Below the pieces are notes generated by a model. The model was not told where the DNA came from. It did no database searches and saw only the letters and a program-made list of their open reading frames with translations. This document shows, piece by piece, positions 44,265-52,061 of a stretch of 64,000 nt of DNA. The stretch's first letter is position 1. Each line of letters starts with the position of its first letter. The translations under genes were made by a program, and so were the position numbers. The stretch is from Actinoplanes campanulatus (GTDB lineage Bacteria > Actinomycetota > Actinomycetes > Mycobacteriales > Micromonosporaceae): contig NZ_BMPW01000025.1 in the NCBI RefSeq assembly GCF_014647795.1, forward strand, positions 1 through 64,000, given 5' to 3'.

Positions 44265-44588
44265 ATGGTCGCCGTGATGCTGACCTTCCCGTGCGTCTGC
44301 TGCGGGCATCTGACCATGAACGGGCCGCCCGGCTCACACGACATCTGCCCGGTGTGCTTCTGGGAGGACGATCAGGTGCAACTGTGCTGGCCCGACTGGG
44401 CCGGCGGCGCGAACTGGCCGTCATTGATCGAAGCCCAGGCCAACTTCAAGGCATTCGGAGCATGCGAGGAACGGTTTGTGGCCCGCGTGCGGCCGCCTGG
44501 CGATGATGAACCGCTGGATCCGAACTGGCGCCCCATCGACCTCGAACGAGACCACTTCGAGCGCCGAGGCAATCAAGAGGCACCGTGA
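44265..44588 (+). CDS. CPCC-type cysteine-rich protein
   Basis: A 107-residue protein that starts with a small zinc-binding element: FPCVCCGHLTMNGPPGSHDICPVCFWEDD (two C-x-x-C knuckles). The rest (NWPSLIEAQANFKAFGACEERF, PPGDDEPLDPNWRPIDLERD) is typical for the CPCC family, whose role is unknown, although members occur near toxin/immunity genes. The start could also be the GTG or ATG 9-12 bases later, which have AAGGA better placed. Confidence 0.85.
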   Translation: MVAVMLTFPCVCCGHLTMNGPPGSHDICPVCFWEDDQVQLCWPDWAGGANWPSLIEAQANFKAFGACEERFVARVRPPGDDEPLDPNWRPIDLERDHFERRGNQEAP

Positions 44589-44684
44589 CGACCGCACTGT
44601 CTGTCGTGTCGTTCGCACGGCTCTTCCGTCTGACCGGATCGCCGAACACGACCGGGCAGTACGCCAGTTTGTGACGACGGCAGG

Positions 44685-45599
44685 TCAATCCTCTGCCGTC
44701 ACCGCGCCGATCTTGTCGGGGTTGAGCATCCAGAGCAGCTGGTGTATGCCCTCGGCCGAGGCGGTGACCGTCAGCATGCCGCGCAGGGGCCGTGGGCCGC
44801 CGCGCCACAGCACGACGGCGGGCTGACCGTTTGCGGTCACCCACCGAATATCAAGGTCGTCCCAGAACCAGCCGGAGACCGCCACCATGAACTTGGCCAC
44901 GCGCACGATACCGCCGATCGGCCTACGCGAGATGCGCACCGCACCGTTCCCGTCGGACACGGTGGTCACGTCGGGTGCGAAGAGGCGTTCCAGCGTGGTC
45001 ATGTCGCCTGAGCGGGCGGCCCCGAGGAAGGCGGCCAGCAGTTCGCGGTGCTTCTCGGCGGTTGCCGGCGTGCGCCGTTCGGCCGCCATGTGCTTGCGCG
45101 CCCGGCTGACGAGCTGACGCACCGTCGGCTCACTCGCCTGCAGGATGTCGGCGATCCGCGGGTACGAGTAGTCGAAGGCCTCCCGCAGCACGTATGCGGC
45201 ACGCTCGTTGGGTGACAGCTTCTCCATCAACAGCAGAGCCGCGAATTCCAGAGCCTCGCCGCGCTCGGCGCCCAGATACGGGTCGGCGCTGGTATCGACC
45301 GGCTCGGGCAACCACGGCCCGACATATGTTTCGCGCCGTACCCTCGCCGAAGCCAGCACGTTGATGGCCAATCGGGTCGTCGTCGTGGCCAGGAACGCGG
45401 CCGGACTGGCCACCGCGGTGCGATCACAGGCCTGCCAGCGCAGCCATACTTCCTGTACCAGGTCCTCGGCCTCTGTGACGCTACTGAGCATCCGGTAGGC
45501 GATCCCGAACAATCGTGGCCGGACGCCGGTGAAGACCGCCGCAGCCTCCTCGAGATCGCTTGTGTCCAACGGGCCGGCATCCACACTGGAATCCGGCAT
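44685..45599 (-). CDS. ECF41/SigJ-type RNA polymerase sigma factor
   Basis: A 304-residue sigma factor. Region 2 is RPRLFGIAYRMLSSVTEAEDLVQEVWLRW and region 4 is KLSPNERAAYVLREAFDYSYPRIADILQASEPTVRQLVSRAR. A SnoaL-like C-terminal domain of about 110 residues follows (LLAAFLGAARSGDMTTLERLFAPDVTTVSDG, ILNPDKI-like end), which controls activity in ECF41 proteins in place of an anti-sigma factor. AAGGA precedes the ATG. The usual ECF41 partner (carboxymuconolactone decarboxylase or oxidoreductase) is not adjacent. Confidence 0.92.
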   Translation of the reverse strand: MPDSSVDAGPLDTSDLEEAAAVFTGVRPRLFGIAYRMLSSVTEAEDLVQEVWLRWQACDRTAVASPAAFLATTTTRLAINVLASARVRRETYVGPWLPEPVDTSADPYLGAERGEALEFAALLLMEKLSPNERAAYVLREAFDYSYPRIADILQASEPTVRQLVSRARKHMAAERRTPATAEKHRELLAAFLGAARSGDMTTLERLFAPDVTTVSDGNGAVRISRRPIGGIVRVAKFMVAVSGWFWDDLDIRWVTANGQPAVVLWRGGPRPLRGMLTVTASAEGIHQLLWMLNPDKIGAVTAED

Positions 45600-45909
45600 T
45601 CCTTGTCCCCGTTCGTCGCGATTCACCAAGAGCATCTTCTACCCGCGCACCGAGCATCACAAGATCGTCGACAGTGGCCTCGGTAACCGCGTCCGGGGAT
45701 ACGGCTGCGGCTCACGAACGGAGCCGTGGACATGTTCGCAGCATCCGAGTTCGAGTGTGGGCGGTGTTCCGGCGCCGGCTCCGGCCGGACGAGCGGCGAC
45801 AGGGGCAGTCGGAGAGTTTGTGGTCGACGGCCGGGACCACCGGTGCCGGCCAGCGGAGCAGAGTGGCCGGCACGCATCACGACCGGGCTTGCCCCTGGGA
45901 CAGATCACC
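45600..45909. other. Intergenic region with no supported gene
   Basis: About 310 bases between the divergent sigma factor and the helical-repeat protein. Frames are open on both strands but show no family resemblance. A TGTCACA-type ECF41 promoter was looked for and not found. Confidence 0.35.
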
Positions 45910-46950
45910 GTGCCTATGCTGTCCGCCGTGCTCTCCTCGCTCCCCGGTCCGCAACGGCTCGGCCGTGTCCGTGACCTGCTCGATACCGGCGCCGATGACG
46001 TCCTGGCGCAGGAGTTGATTGCGCTCGGGGCGGCGAACGAGGACTCGTGGCGCTACGACGACGCCATGGTGCTGCGCCACCTGGAAGCCCTGCCGGCCCG
46101 CCGCCGGCACACCCTGATCCTCGCCATCGGCGATCGCGCGAACGAACCGGCGGCGGTCTGCGAACTGCTGCGGGTGATCGCCCGCGACCTCGATCCGGAC
46201 GAGATGCCCTGGCCGGTCGCCCGGCACTTGATCGACGCGGCCAGCGCGCAAACGTCCGGTCTCGCCCGCGACCTCAACGTGCTGGCGGTGGTCGCCGAGC
46301 GGGAGACCGGCGCGGTGCCGCCGGGGCTGATCGCGGTAATGCGGCGTACCGTGCACTATCGCCACGACCCGACGCTGCTGCTGCCCTGGATCGCGAAGGC
46401 CGACGGCCTGCTCAACGTCGGTGAGCCGTGGGCGGAGACCGCCGATGCGGATCCCGAGGTGCGCCCGATGCTCGCTCACGCACTGCGGGTGACGGGGCCG
46501 CGCCCGCTAGTGCGGTGGAGCCGGGAGGCGCGCGAACTCGACCTGCCCGCCGGGTGGCGGCTACAGATCCACCGCTGGTTCTCGCTGGTGCCGCAGCCTC
46601 GCACGATCGGCTTCCGGCGGTTCGACTACATCGACGCCGATAATCTGATCGACGCGTACAACGCGACCGTGCTGCGCGGGCTGCTGTTCCTGCTCGCGGT
46701 CACCGGACCTGGCCCGGGAGACGCGGCGGCGGTCGGCGCGCTGGCCGAGTACGCCGCGACGAAGGTACGTGGCCAGGGTGCACGTGACATGGTCGTGGCT
46801 AACGCCGCGATCCTCACCCTGGAACTGATCGGTACGGGGGAAGCGCTCGACGAACTGGAGCGGCTCCGGGGTGCGCGGTTGCAGCCGGGGATGATCAGTC
46901 GCGTGGTCAAGGCCACTTCTCGCTGCCGGGCGACTCTCGGTCGCCTCTAG
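45910..46950 (+). CDS. Uncharacterised helical-repeat protein
   Basis: A 346-residue, mostly helical soluble protein. Repeated Leu-rich helices (RVRDLLDTGADDVLAQELIALGA, VLRHLEALPARRRHTLILAI, LLFLLAVTG) suggest a HEAT/ARM-like solenoid. A stretch LPAGWRLQIHRWFSLVPQPR is reminiscent of DUF4132-type proteins, but I cannot confirm this. No signal peptide or membrane segment. Starts at GTG 45910, ATG 45916 or GTG 45928 are all possible. Confidence 0.7.
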   Translation: MPMLSAVLSSLPGPQRLGRVRDLLDTGADDVLAQELIALGAANEDSWRYDDAMVLRHLEALPARRRHTLILAIGDRANEPAAVCELLRVIARDLDPDEMPWPVARHLIDAASAQTSGLARDLNVLAVVAERETGAVPPGLIAVMRRTVHYRHDPTLLLPWIAKADGLLNVGEPWAETADADPEVRPMLAHALRVTGPRPLVRWSREARELDLPAGWRLQIHRWFSLVPQPRTIGFRRFDYIDADNLIDAYNATVLRGLLFLLAVTGPGPGDAAAVGALAEYAATKVRGQGARDMVVANAAILTLELIGTGEALDELERLRGARLQPGMISRVVKATSRCRATLGRL

Positions 46951-47233
46951 GTTCTGGCTCACGGGTCATGCCGGCCCTGCCGCCGCCACGGTCAGATCGC
47001 ATCGTGATCCGGATCAGCGCGAAACGCGCCGGCCGCATCCATCTGCCCGCCCTCGACCAGGTTCAAAGCATGCGGCTGGTGCACGCTGGGCCCGCGAGTG
47101 CCTCGTCGTCACCGCGGCGTTCGGCGACGTCGGTGGCATCTCACGCCGGCAGGCCGGCGAGACCGAGCAGGCGGCGTCCGCACGGGTCTCTGCATCCGAG
47201 CGCCCACGCCTGATCTCGCGGCGTCTGATCGGT

Positions 47234-47443
47234 TCAGTCGTCGACGCGGAAGCCGAGTTTCACCAGCACCTGGTAGTGGGCCACTTCGCCGTCGATGACC
47301 TGACCGCGGATCTCCTTGGCCTCGAACCATTCGATGTTGCGGATCGTCTCCGCGGCTTTGGTGATCGCCGTGCGGATGGCGTCGTCGACACTGGTCGGGC
47401 TGCTGCCGACGACTTCGGTGAGCCGATACACGTGATGCGTCAC
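47234..47443 (-). CDS. Dodecin
   Basis: A 69-residue dodecin: HHVYRLTEVVGSSPTSVDDAIRTAI, KAAETIRNIEWFEAKEIRGQV and YQVLVKLGFRV. Dodecins form hollow 12-mers that bind FMN/CoA and buffer free flavin; the Trp in EWFEAKE stacks on the isoalloxazine ring. The GTG start has a perfect AGGAGG. Monocistronic. Confidence 0.93.
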   Translation of the reverse strand: MTHHVYRLTEVVGSSPTSVDDAIRTAITKAAETIRNIEWFEAKEIRGQVIDGEVAHYQVLVKLGFRVDD

Positions 47444-47620
47444 GACGAAACCTCCTCGGATCGCGGCCGGCACGGGTGCCGAAGCCTTTGCATCAAGGGT
47501 GGGCGACGCGGCCGCCATCCGCTCGGGAACACCCAGAACGCGACACCGGGTACGGGCAGGCGCCAAATCGGCTGTGATTCGGAAGCAGGGTCCGAATTCC
47601 GGCAGACCACGCTGCGGGCA

Positions 47621-47956
47621 TCACCGGCCGAGGACCGTCCGTGCGGCGTGCTGCGCCTGGATGAAGGCCTGCCGGCAGCTGGCCGCGTCGCGATACTCCG
47701 CTGGAGATTCGGCGATCATGCCTCCGTCGGCCGTGGTGAGCGTCCACCGGAAATGGCCGTTTGCGGTAGCGACGATGCGCAGTTCGCCTGCGCCGTCGCC
47801 CAACTGCCGCAGTGACCGCCGCGGGCCGGCGGCGAGTACGTCGGCGCTGGTGGCGGACCGGCTCACCAGGCGCCACCGGTCCGGCGCGGCGCCCGTGGAG
47901 GCGACGACGGTAATCAAGGCGCGGGCCGGGCGGGTGTACCGTCCGTCCGTTCGCAA
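47621..47956 (-). CDS. DUF1508 (YegP-like) protein
   Basis: A 111-residue protein whose C-terminal half has the DUF1508 text: ATANGHFRWTLTTADGGMIAESPAEYRDAASCRQAFIQAQ. The N-terminal half, RWRLVSRSATSADVLAAGPR, is weaker. The start is uncertain (TTG at 47956, or a GTG further in). The function is unknown. It overlaps the small gene upstream, so they may be translated together. Confidence 0.65.
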   Translation of the reverse strand: MRTDGRYTRPARALITVVASTGAAPDRWRLVSRSATSADVLAAGPRRSLRQLGDGAGELRIVATANGHFRWTLTTADGGMIAESPAEYRDAASCRQAFIQAQHAARTVLGR

Positions 47957-48111
47957 GTGTGGCGGTCGGACAGGCCGACGGTGATGCCCGTGATCATCGG
48001 CGCCGGATGGTTGAAGTCCTGCACCGTGACCGCTTCGGCCCGGTCGTGCAGCGTCGAGGCCGTCGCCGTGTCATCGATTCGAGGCACGTGGTGTTCCGTG
48101 TTGTGATCCAT
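47914..48111 (-). CDS. Small hypothetical protein
   Basis: A 65-residue protein starting MDHNTEHHVPRIDDTATAST. The ATG has a strong ribosome site (GAGGGAGGGACC), the main reason to accept it. The middle, VQDFNHPAPMITGITVGLSD, is not low-complexity. No family recognised. Its end overlaps the DUF1508 gene by about 40 bases. Confidence 0.5.
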   Translation of the reverse strand: MDHNTEHHVPRIDDTATASTLHDRAEAVTVQDFNHPAPMITGITVGLSDRHTCERTDGTPARPAP

Positions 48112-48239
48112 CTGGTCCCTCCCTCACCGGGTCAGTACGCGCTTCCCCTTCTCGTACGCATGACCGGGCTGCGCTGCTTGCCCTGCCGTGGCAAGCCAGC
48201 CACCAGTCCTGTTCCGACATCTCTCCGGCGACATGCCCG

Positions 48240-48452
48240 AGAACAGTCAGCGCCGCGATGACCGCCGGGGCGGGTCAGCCCCTGCTCCACGATGTCGTGC
48301 CCGGCAGGCGTCAGTCTCACCTTCGCCACTCGGCGGTCGGTCGTCGACCGCGATCGCCGGATGAGGCCCTCGCGGGCCAGCCGGTCCAGCATCCTGGATC
48401 TGGGTCCGGCGGGAGAGCCGTCCACGAGAACCAGGGTGGTGACGGCGGCGTT
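48240..48452 (-). pseudogene. MarR-family regulator remnant
   Basis: The frame has VDGSPAGPRSRMLDRLAREGLIRRSRSTTDRRVAKVRLTPAGHDIVEQG. The later part is the recognition helix, wing and start of the dimer helix of a MarR protein. The first helices are missing (a deletion between DGSPAG and SRMLDRL), and the frame after VEQG does not match, so the gene is broken on both sides. Confidence 0.5.
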
Positions 48453-48463
48453 GAATGAGGGCC

Positions 48464-48739
48464 ATGGAACCGAGCGACACCGGACCGTCCCCAGACCGTT
48501 TCCGGCTCACGGTCAACGGTGATGTCTTCGACGTTGAGTACGACCCGACGCAGCCAGGCGCGTATCACTACACCCGACTGACCGGCCCGGCACCAGGCCA
48601 TGGGTTCACCAGCCGACGATCCGACCACGCCAGAAGCACAATAGCCGAACACGTTGAGGAAATTCGGGGGTTCCTCGACCTGGTGGACCCCTCGACCGGT
48701 TACATCGAGGACGACCCAGAGGACGCCCCCGACCAGTGA
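48464..48739 (+). CDS. Small hypothetical protein (actinobacterial family)
   Basis: A 91-residue soluble protein: FRLTVNGDVFDVEYDPTQPGAYHYTRLTGPAPGHGFTSRRSD, then EHVEEIRGFLDLVDPSTGYIED. This layout recurs in many small actinobacterial proteins of unknown role. The ATG has GAGGG just upstream; another ATG lies nine bases before. Confidence 0.7.
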   Translation: MEPSDTGPSPDRFRLTVNGDVFDVEYDPTQPGAYHYTRLTGPAPGHGFTSRRSDHARSTIAEHVEEIRGFLDLVDPSTGYIEDDPEDAPDQ

Positions 48740-48943
48740 TTACGCCAGTGGTCCGCAACGGCCGAGTCGTTTCGCACATGCGGGGCGCGACGGCGGACAC
48801 CACACCGATCGGGCCCTGCCGGTAACTGGAGTACAGGGCACGCGTACCCGCATCGAAAGCGCACGCCGCCACGGACCCGGCGGCGAGGCACCACCGTCAG
48901 ATTTTCGCTGCCCGCGGCCGCACCGGCGCAGGCCGGACCTGCG

Positions 48944-50020
48944 TCATGCCTCGCTCTGTAGCTGTGCCAGCTTGTCCTTGAACAGGGTCGTGGCGATCGC
49001 CGCCCTGTGCGGCTGCCCGTGCAGGAACGAGGCGGCGAAATTCTTCGCCTGCTCGTTGCCGACCTTGCCCGGCATCGGCGGCTCGTTCGGGTCGACGGCC
49101 ACGTCGAGCAGGCCGGACCCGGATGCGCCAGCGCCTCGGTAAGGGCCGCACGCGGGTCGCCGGGCTTGGTGATGCGCGCGCCGAGACCGCCGCACGCCTG
49201 CGCCCACGCCGCGTAGTCGGGTTGCGGCTCGCCGAACCGGACACCGTGCTCGGGGTAGCCGAGCACCATCTGCTCCCAGAGGATCTGGCCCAGCGAGTTG
49301 TTGTTGTTGATCACCACGGTGATCGGCAGCCGGTAACGGCAGGCGGTGGAGAATTCGGCCATCAGCATCGCGAACCCGCCGTCACCCTGCAGCGCGATCA
49401 CCTGGCGGTCGGGGAACGCGTGCTGGATGCCGATCGCGTACGGCAGGCCCGGCGCCATCGTCGCCAGGTTGCCCGACAGGTTGAACTCGCGCGCGCCGCG
49501 GATGGTGAAGTGGCGGGCCGCCCAGGTGGCGATGGTGCCGGAGTCGCAGCAGAGCACCGCGTCGTCGGTGGCCAGTTCGTCGATACAGGCGGCCAGGTAC
49601 TGCGGGCAGTTGCTGCGGGTTGACCACCAGCTGGTTGTAGACGGCCACGTCCGCGTACAGCTTGGTCAGGTCCACCTCCTGCTGATAGGCGGTGCCCAGC
49701 ACGGATGTCTCCTGCATGCCGGTGATCGCCAGCACCGGCGCGTGGTCCAGGGCCGCGTCGTACAGGCCGTTGGCCAGGTGGATGCCACCCGGGCCCGACG
49801 TCGCCAGGCAGACCCCGATCCGCCCGGTGGCCTTGGCGTACGCGGTCGCCATGAACGCCGCCGCCTCCTCATGGTGCACCAGCACGAACCGCACCCGGTC
49901 GGCGTTGCGGCGCAGGCCCTCCATCAGCCCGTTGATGCCGTCGCCCGGCAGGCCGAAGACGGTGTCGACGCCCCAGTCGGCGAGCCGGGAGATCAGTACT
50001 TGCGAGGTAATCGTCTCCAT
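48944..50020 (-). pseudogene. Thiamine-pyrophosphate enzyme (pyruvate oxidase-like) with internal deletion
   Basis: Three frames give parts of a PoxB-like TPP enzyme, normally of about 590 residues. The N-terminal PYR domain is intact (LADWGVDTVFGLPGDGINGLMEGL, HHEEAAAFMATAYAKATGRIG) until ADVAVYNQ. The central FAD-type domain of about 200 residues is missing. Across a frameshift near 49620 comes the C-terminal PP domain (PQYLAACIDELATDDAVLCCDSG, ALQGDGGFAMLMAEF with the TPP motif GDG...NN). A further shift near 49120 gives the end LLDVAVDPNEPPMPGK to LQSEA. It is non-functional. Confidence 0.85.
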
Positions 50021-50329
50021 CACCGCCGAGTAACCAAGCGCGTGACGAACAAACGTTGCACTCGGCAATCGACTTGCGCCGACAAGATCAGTAGCGCCGC
50101 CATCGGTACGCCAGCGGACCTGACGCATCACAGCCGCAGCGTCCCAGACACATGATCAACAGGTGGCTGTGTCCATGCTGGACCTGAACCCTCAGCGAGC
50201 CGACCACCAAATCGGTGGATCCCGCCTGACCACCGAAAGAGAGAGCCGCACGACATCCAAGAAAATCGACCAACGATCAGCGCCAACCGCATCGGTGGAT
50301 CCGAGGTTAAGTGACCGAGTCGCATCGGC
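50021..50329. other. Intergenic region with a 12-bp direct repeat
   Basis: ATCGGTGGATCC occurs at 50211-50222 and again at 50291-50302, exactly 80 bases apart. There is no gene with support. The region is upstream of the protease/NACHT locus and may hold its promoter; GC content is lower than average. Confidence 0.4.
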
Positions 50330-50623
50330 ATGACGACATTTCATGGCGAGACCGATTCATCACAAGAATGCCGGCAGCCGCCGTGTCCACAGTGCGCGCG
50401 GCGCGTCATGGCATCCATGCCGCAGGTCCAGTATGCTGTGCCCGCGGCTCATTGGTTCAACTGCCCGGGAGGCGGACAGCCTTGGCGCCTGACATCGAAC
50501 GACTACTCCTGGTCGACGAAGACGACCTGCTCGCGCAGATTGGCAGAGATATCGCCGGCGCCAGTGCGCGCAGCGAACCTCGTGCGCACCTCATCAAAAT
50601 GGCGCGAGATTGGCTGTCGATAA
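50330..50623 (+). CDS. Possible small zinc-ribbon protein, overlapping the next gene
   Basis: The first 50 residues look like protein: QPPCPQCARRVMASMPQVQ, YAVPAAHWFNCPGGG has two Cys knuckles like a zinc ribbon. After NCPGGG the frame seems random and overlaps the next gene by about 140 bases, so it is either a short gene with a frame-shifted end or a remnant. ATG start without a clear ribosome site. Confidence 0.35.
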   Translation: MTTFHGETDSSQECRQPPCPQCARRVMASMPQVQYAVPAAHWFNCPGGGQPWRLTSNDYSWSTKTTCSRRLAEISPAPVRAANLVRTSSKWREIGCR

Positions 50624-50844
50624 ATTCCGTCCAATTCCGCGACGCGATCTGCGCCAACCCTGCGGTGCGAGCGGCGATGAAGCTTTCTCCCGGCCGTGAG
50701 CGCCAGCTGGCTTCGGTCGTGGCGGTCAGCGACGTGCTGGCCTCAGTTCTCATCGGGATTCCGGTGGTGACGATCGCGGTGCTCCTGGTCCGGAACGGCA
50801 TTGACGGCCTGTGCGCGGACAGGGCTTTGGATGCCTCAGAGTGA
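50482..50844 (+). CDS. Small membrane protein of the metalloprotease/NACHT locus
   Basis: A 120-residue protein: an N-terminal soluble helical part (IERLLLVDEDDLLAQIGRDI, SINSVQFRDAICANPAVRAAM), then one clear membrane helix near residues 88-110 (ASVLIGIPVVTIAVLLV). The TTG start was chosen because GGGAGG lies before it and the upstream part of the frame looks random. Its end overlaps the start of the protease gene (ATG 13 bases inside), so the two are coupled. Unknown family. Confidence 0.6.
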   Translation: MAPDIERLLLVDEDDLLAQIGRDIAGASARSEPRAHLIKMARDWLSINSVQFRDAICANPAVRAAMKLSPGRERQLASVVAVSDVLASVLIGIPVVTIAVLLVRNGIDGLCADRALDASE

Positions 50845-51916
50845 ACGGCTCGCCGCGGAGTACGCGGTATTCGTCGGGCAATTCGGCTACCGTCCGGCAA
50901 CGCTGGCAAACTCGGTCGACGACGTCCGCCGAAGAATCGAGATGCTAGCCCGATCGCCGGCCGAGCGACAAAAACGCGAATCCGAGCTGGACGAGTGGAT
51001 CGCCACCACGGATCAAGATGCGCTTACCGGAGTCGAGGCCGAGGCGGATCCTTCCGGCTACGGCCATTTCCTGGACGATGTCCTCAATTCTCCCAGCATT
51101 CGGCGCACGACAACCGATTCGGTGTACTGCGGCGAATTCCCGACCGGTGAATTCAATGCCAGCGCGAGGCGCGCCCGGACCGGCAATCTCATACTCCTCA
51201 ATCAGGGTTTGCGGCGACTCATCTACAACGCATGCCTGGCGGGAAGCCTGCACGTTCAGGATGCAAATCAGCCCCTGTCCTCTCTCGTCGCACGCAGGTC
51301 ACCTGCGTGGGGCGAAATCGCGGCACAACTTATCGGTGTCCTGCTCAACTACTTCCAAGGGGACGCGTTCTTCTCTCCGCAGAGCTCCAACTACAGCCCG
51401 CAATGTCTAACCTTGGCCAGTGGCCTGTCGAGCTCCATTCGCACCTTCGTCATCGCGCATGAGGTCGCCCATGCGGAACTCGGTCACCTGGACCAAGGAT
51501 CAGCCCACAACATGCGAACGCCGCTCGGCGACGTCGAGGTCATCGCCAAGTCGTACGATCAAGAGTTCGAGGCCGACCAACTTGCTCAGCAGGTTCTCAT
51601 CGAGATTGCCCGCCGAGATCGGTCCGTCGGACCGATATGCGGTGGCGTCGGATTCATCATGCTCGACGCGATCGCAGAGCTGGCCAGGAGTCGGTTTTTC
51701 GGTCACCAGGCCGAACCTTCGACGACGCATCCACCCGCGCCGCAACGACTCTCCGCCGTCATGACCTATGTGGAGTCCCAAGGCGAAGCCGTGGAGTACG
51801 AGTGGTGTGTCACCGCACTGAAGTTCTTTGAGCAGCTTTATGAAGCCATTGACGCCACGCGGGTCTCGTTCACCGAGGACCGCATCGAGGTCTCCTTCGA
51901 CGTCGGACCCGAGTAG
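50831..51916 (+). CDS. HExxH zinc metalloprotease-like protein
   Basis: A 361-residue protein. The zinc motif is TFVIAHEVAHAELGHLD (HExxH near residue 215) and the third ligand Glu is in YDQEFEADQLAQQVLIEIA 30 residues on, the M48/gluzincin order. The N-terminal 100 residues are helical and charged. No signal peptide. Neighbours (a small membrane protein before, a membrane NACHT-like NTPase after) suggest a three-part system in which the NTPase may switch on a protease; this is inference. The ATG was chosen for overlap with the previous gene. Confidence 0.8.
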   Translation: MPQSERLAAEYAVFVGQFGYRPATLANSVDDVRRRIEMLARSPAERQKRESELDEWIATTDQDALTGVEAEADPSGYGHFLDDVLNSPSIRRTTTDSVYCGEFPTGEFNASARRARTGNLILLNQGLRRLIYNACLAGSLHVQDANQPLSSLVARRSPAWGEIAAQLIGVLLNYFQGDAFFSPQSSNYSPQCLTLASGLSSSIRTFVIAHEVAHAELGHLDQGSAHNMRTPLGDVEVIAKSYDQEFEADQLAQQVLIEIARRDRSVGPICGGVGFIMLDAIAELARSRFFGHQAEPSTTHPPAPQRLSAVMTYVESQGEAVEYEWCVTALKFFEQLYEAIDATRVSFTEDRIEVSFDVGPE

Positions 51917-52061
51917 GACGGCGGGCCACGGGCACGGCGAAGTCGGCCGGGCCGGCGTTCAATCAGCTTTCGTTGGTCTCCAGGTTCCGTCGGAACCCGG
52001 ATCGGTGACATGGGAGGACATCGCCTGTCCGTCAGAGATTGGTGACGGGCGGGGAGGGCGC

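Noticed and set aside
50211-50302. 12-bp direct repeat ATCGGTGGATCC as a possible att site or array
   Set aside because: There are only two copies 80 bases apart, with no integrase, tRNA or further repeats; kept only as a note on the intergenic region.
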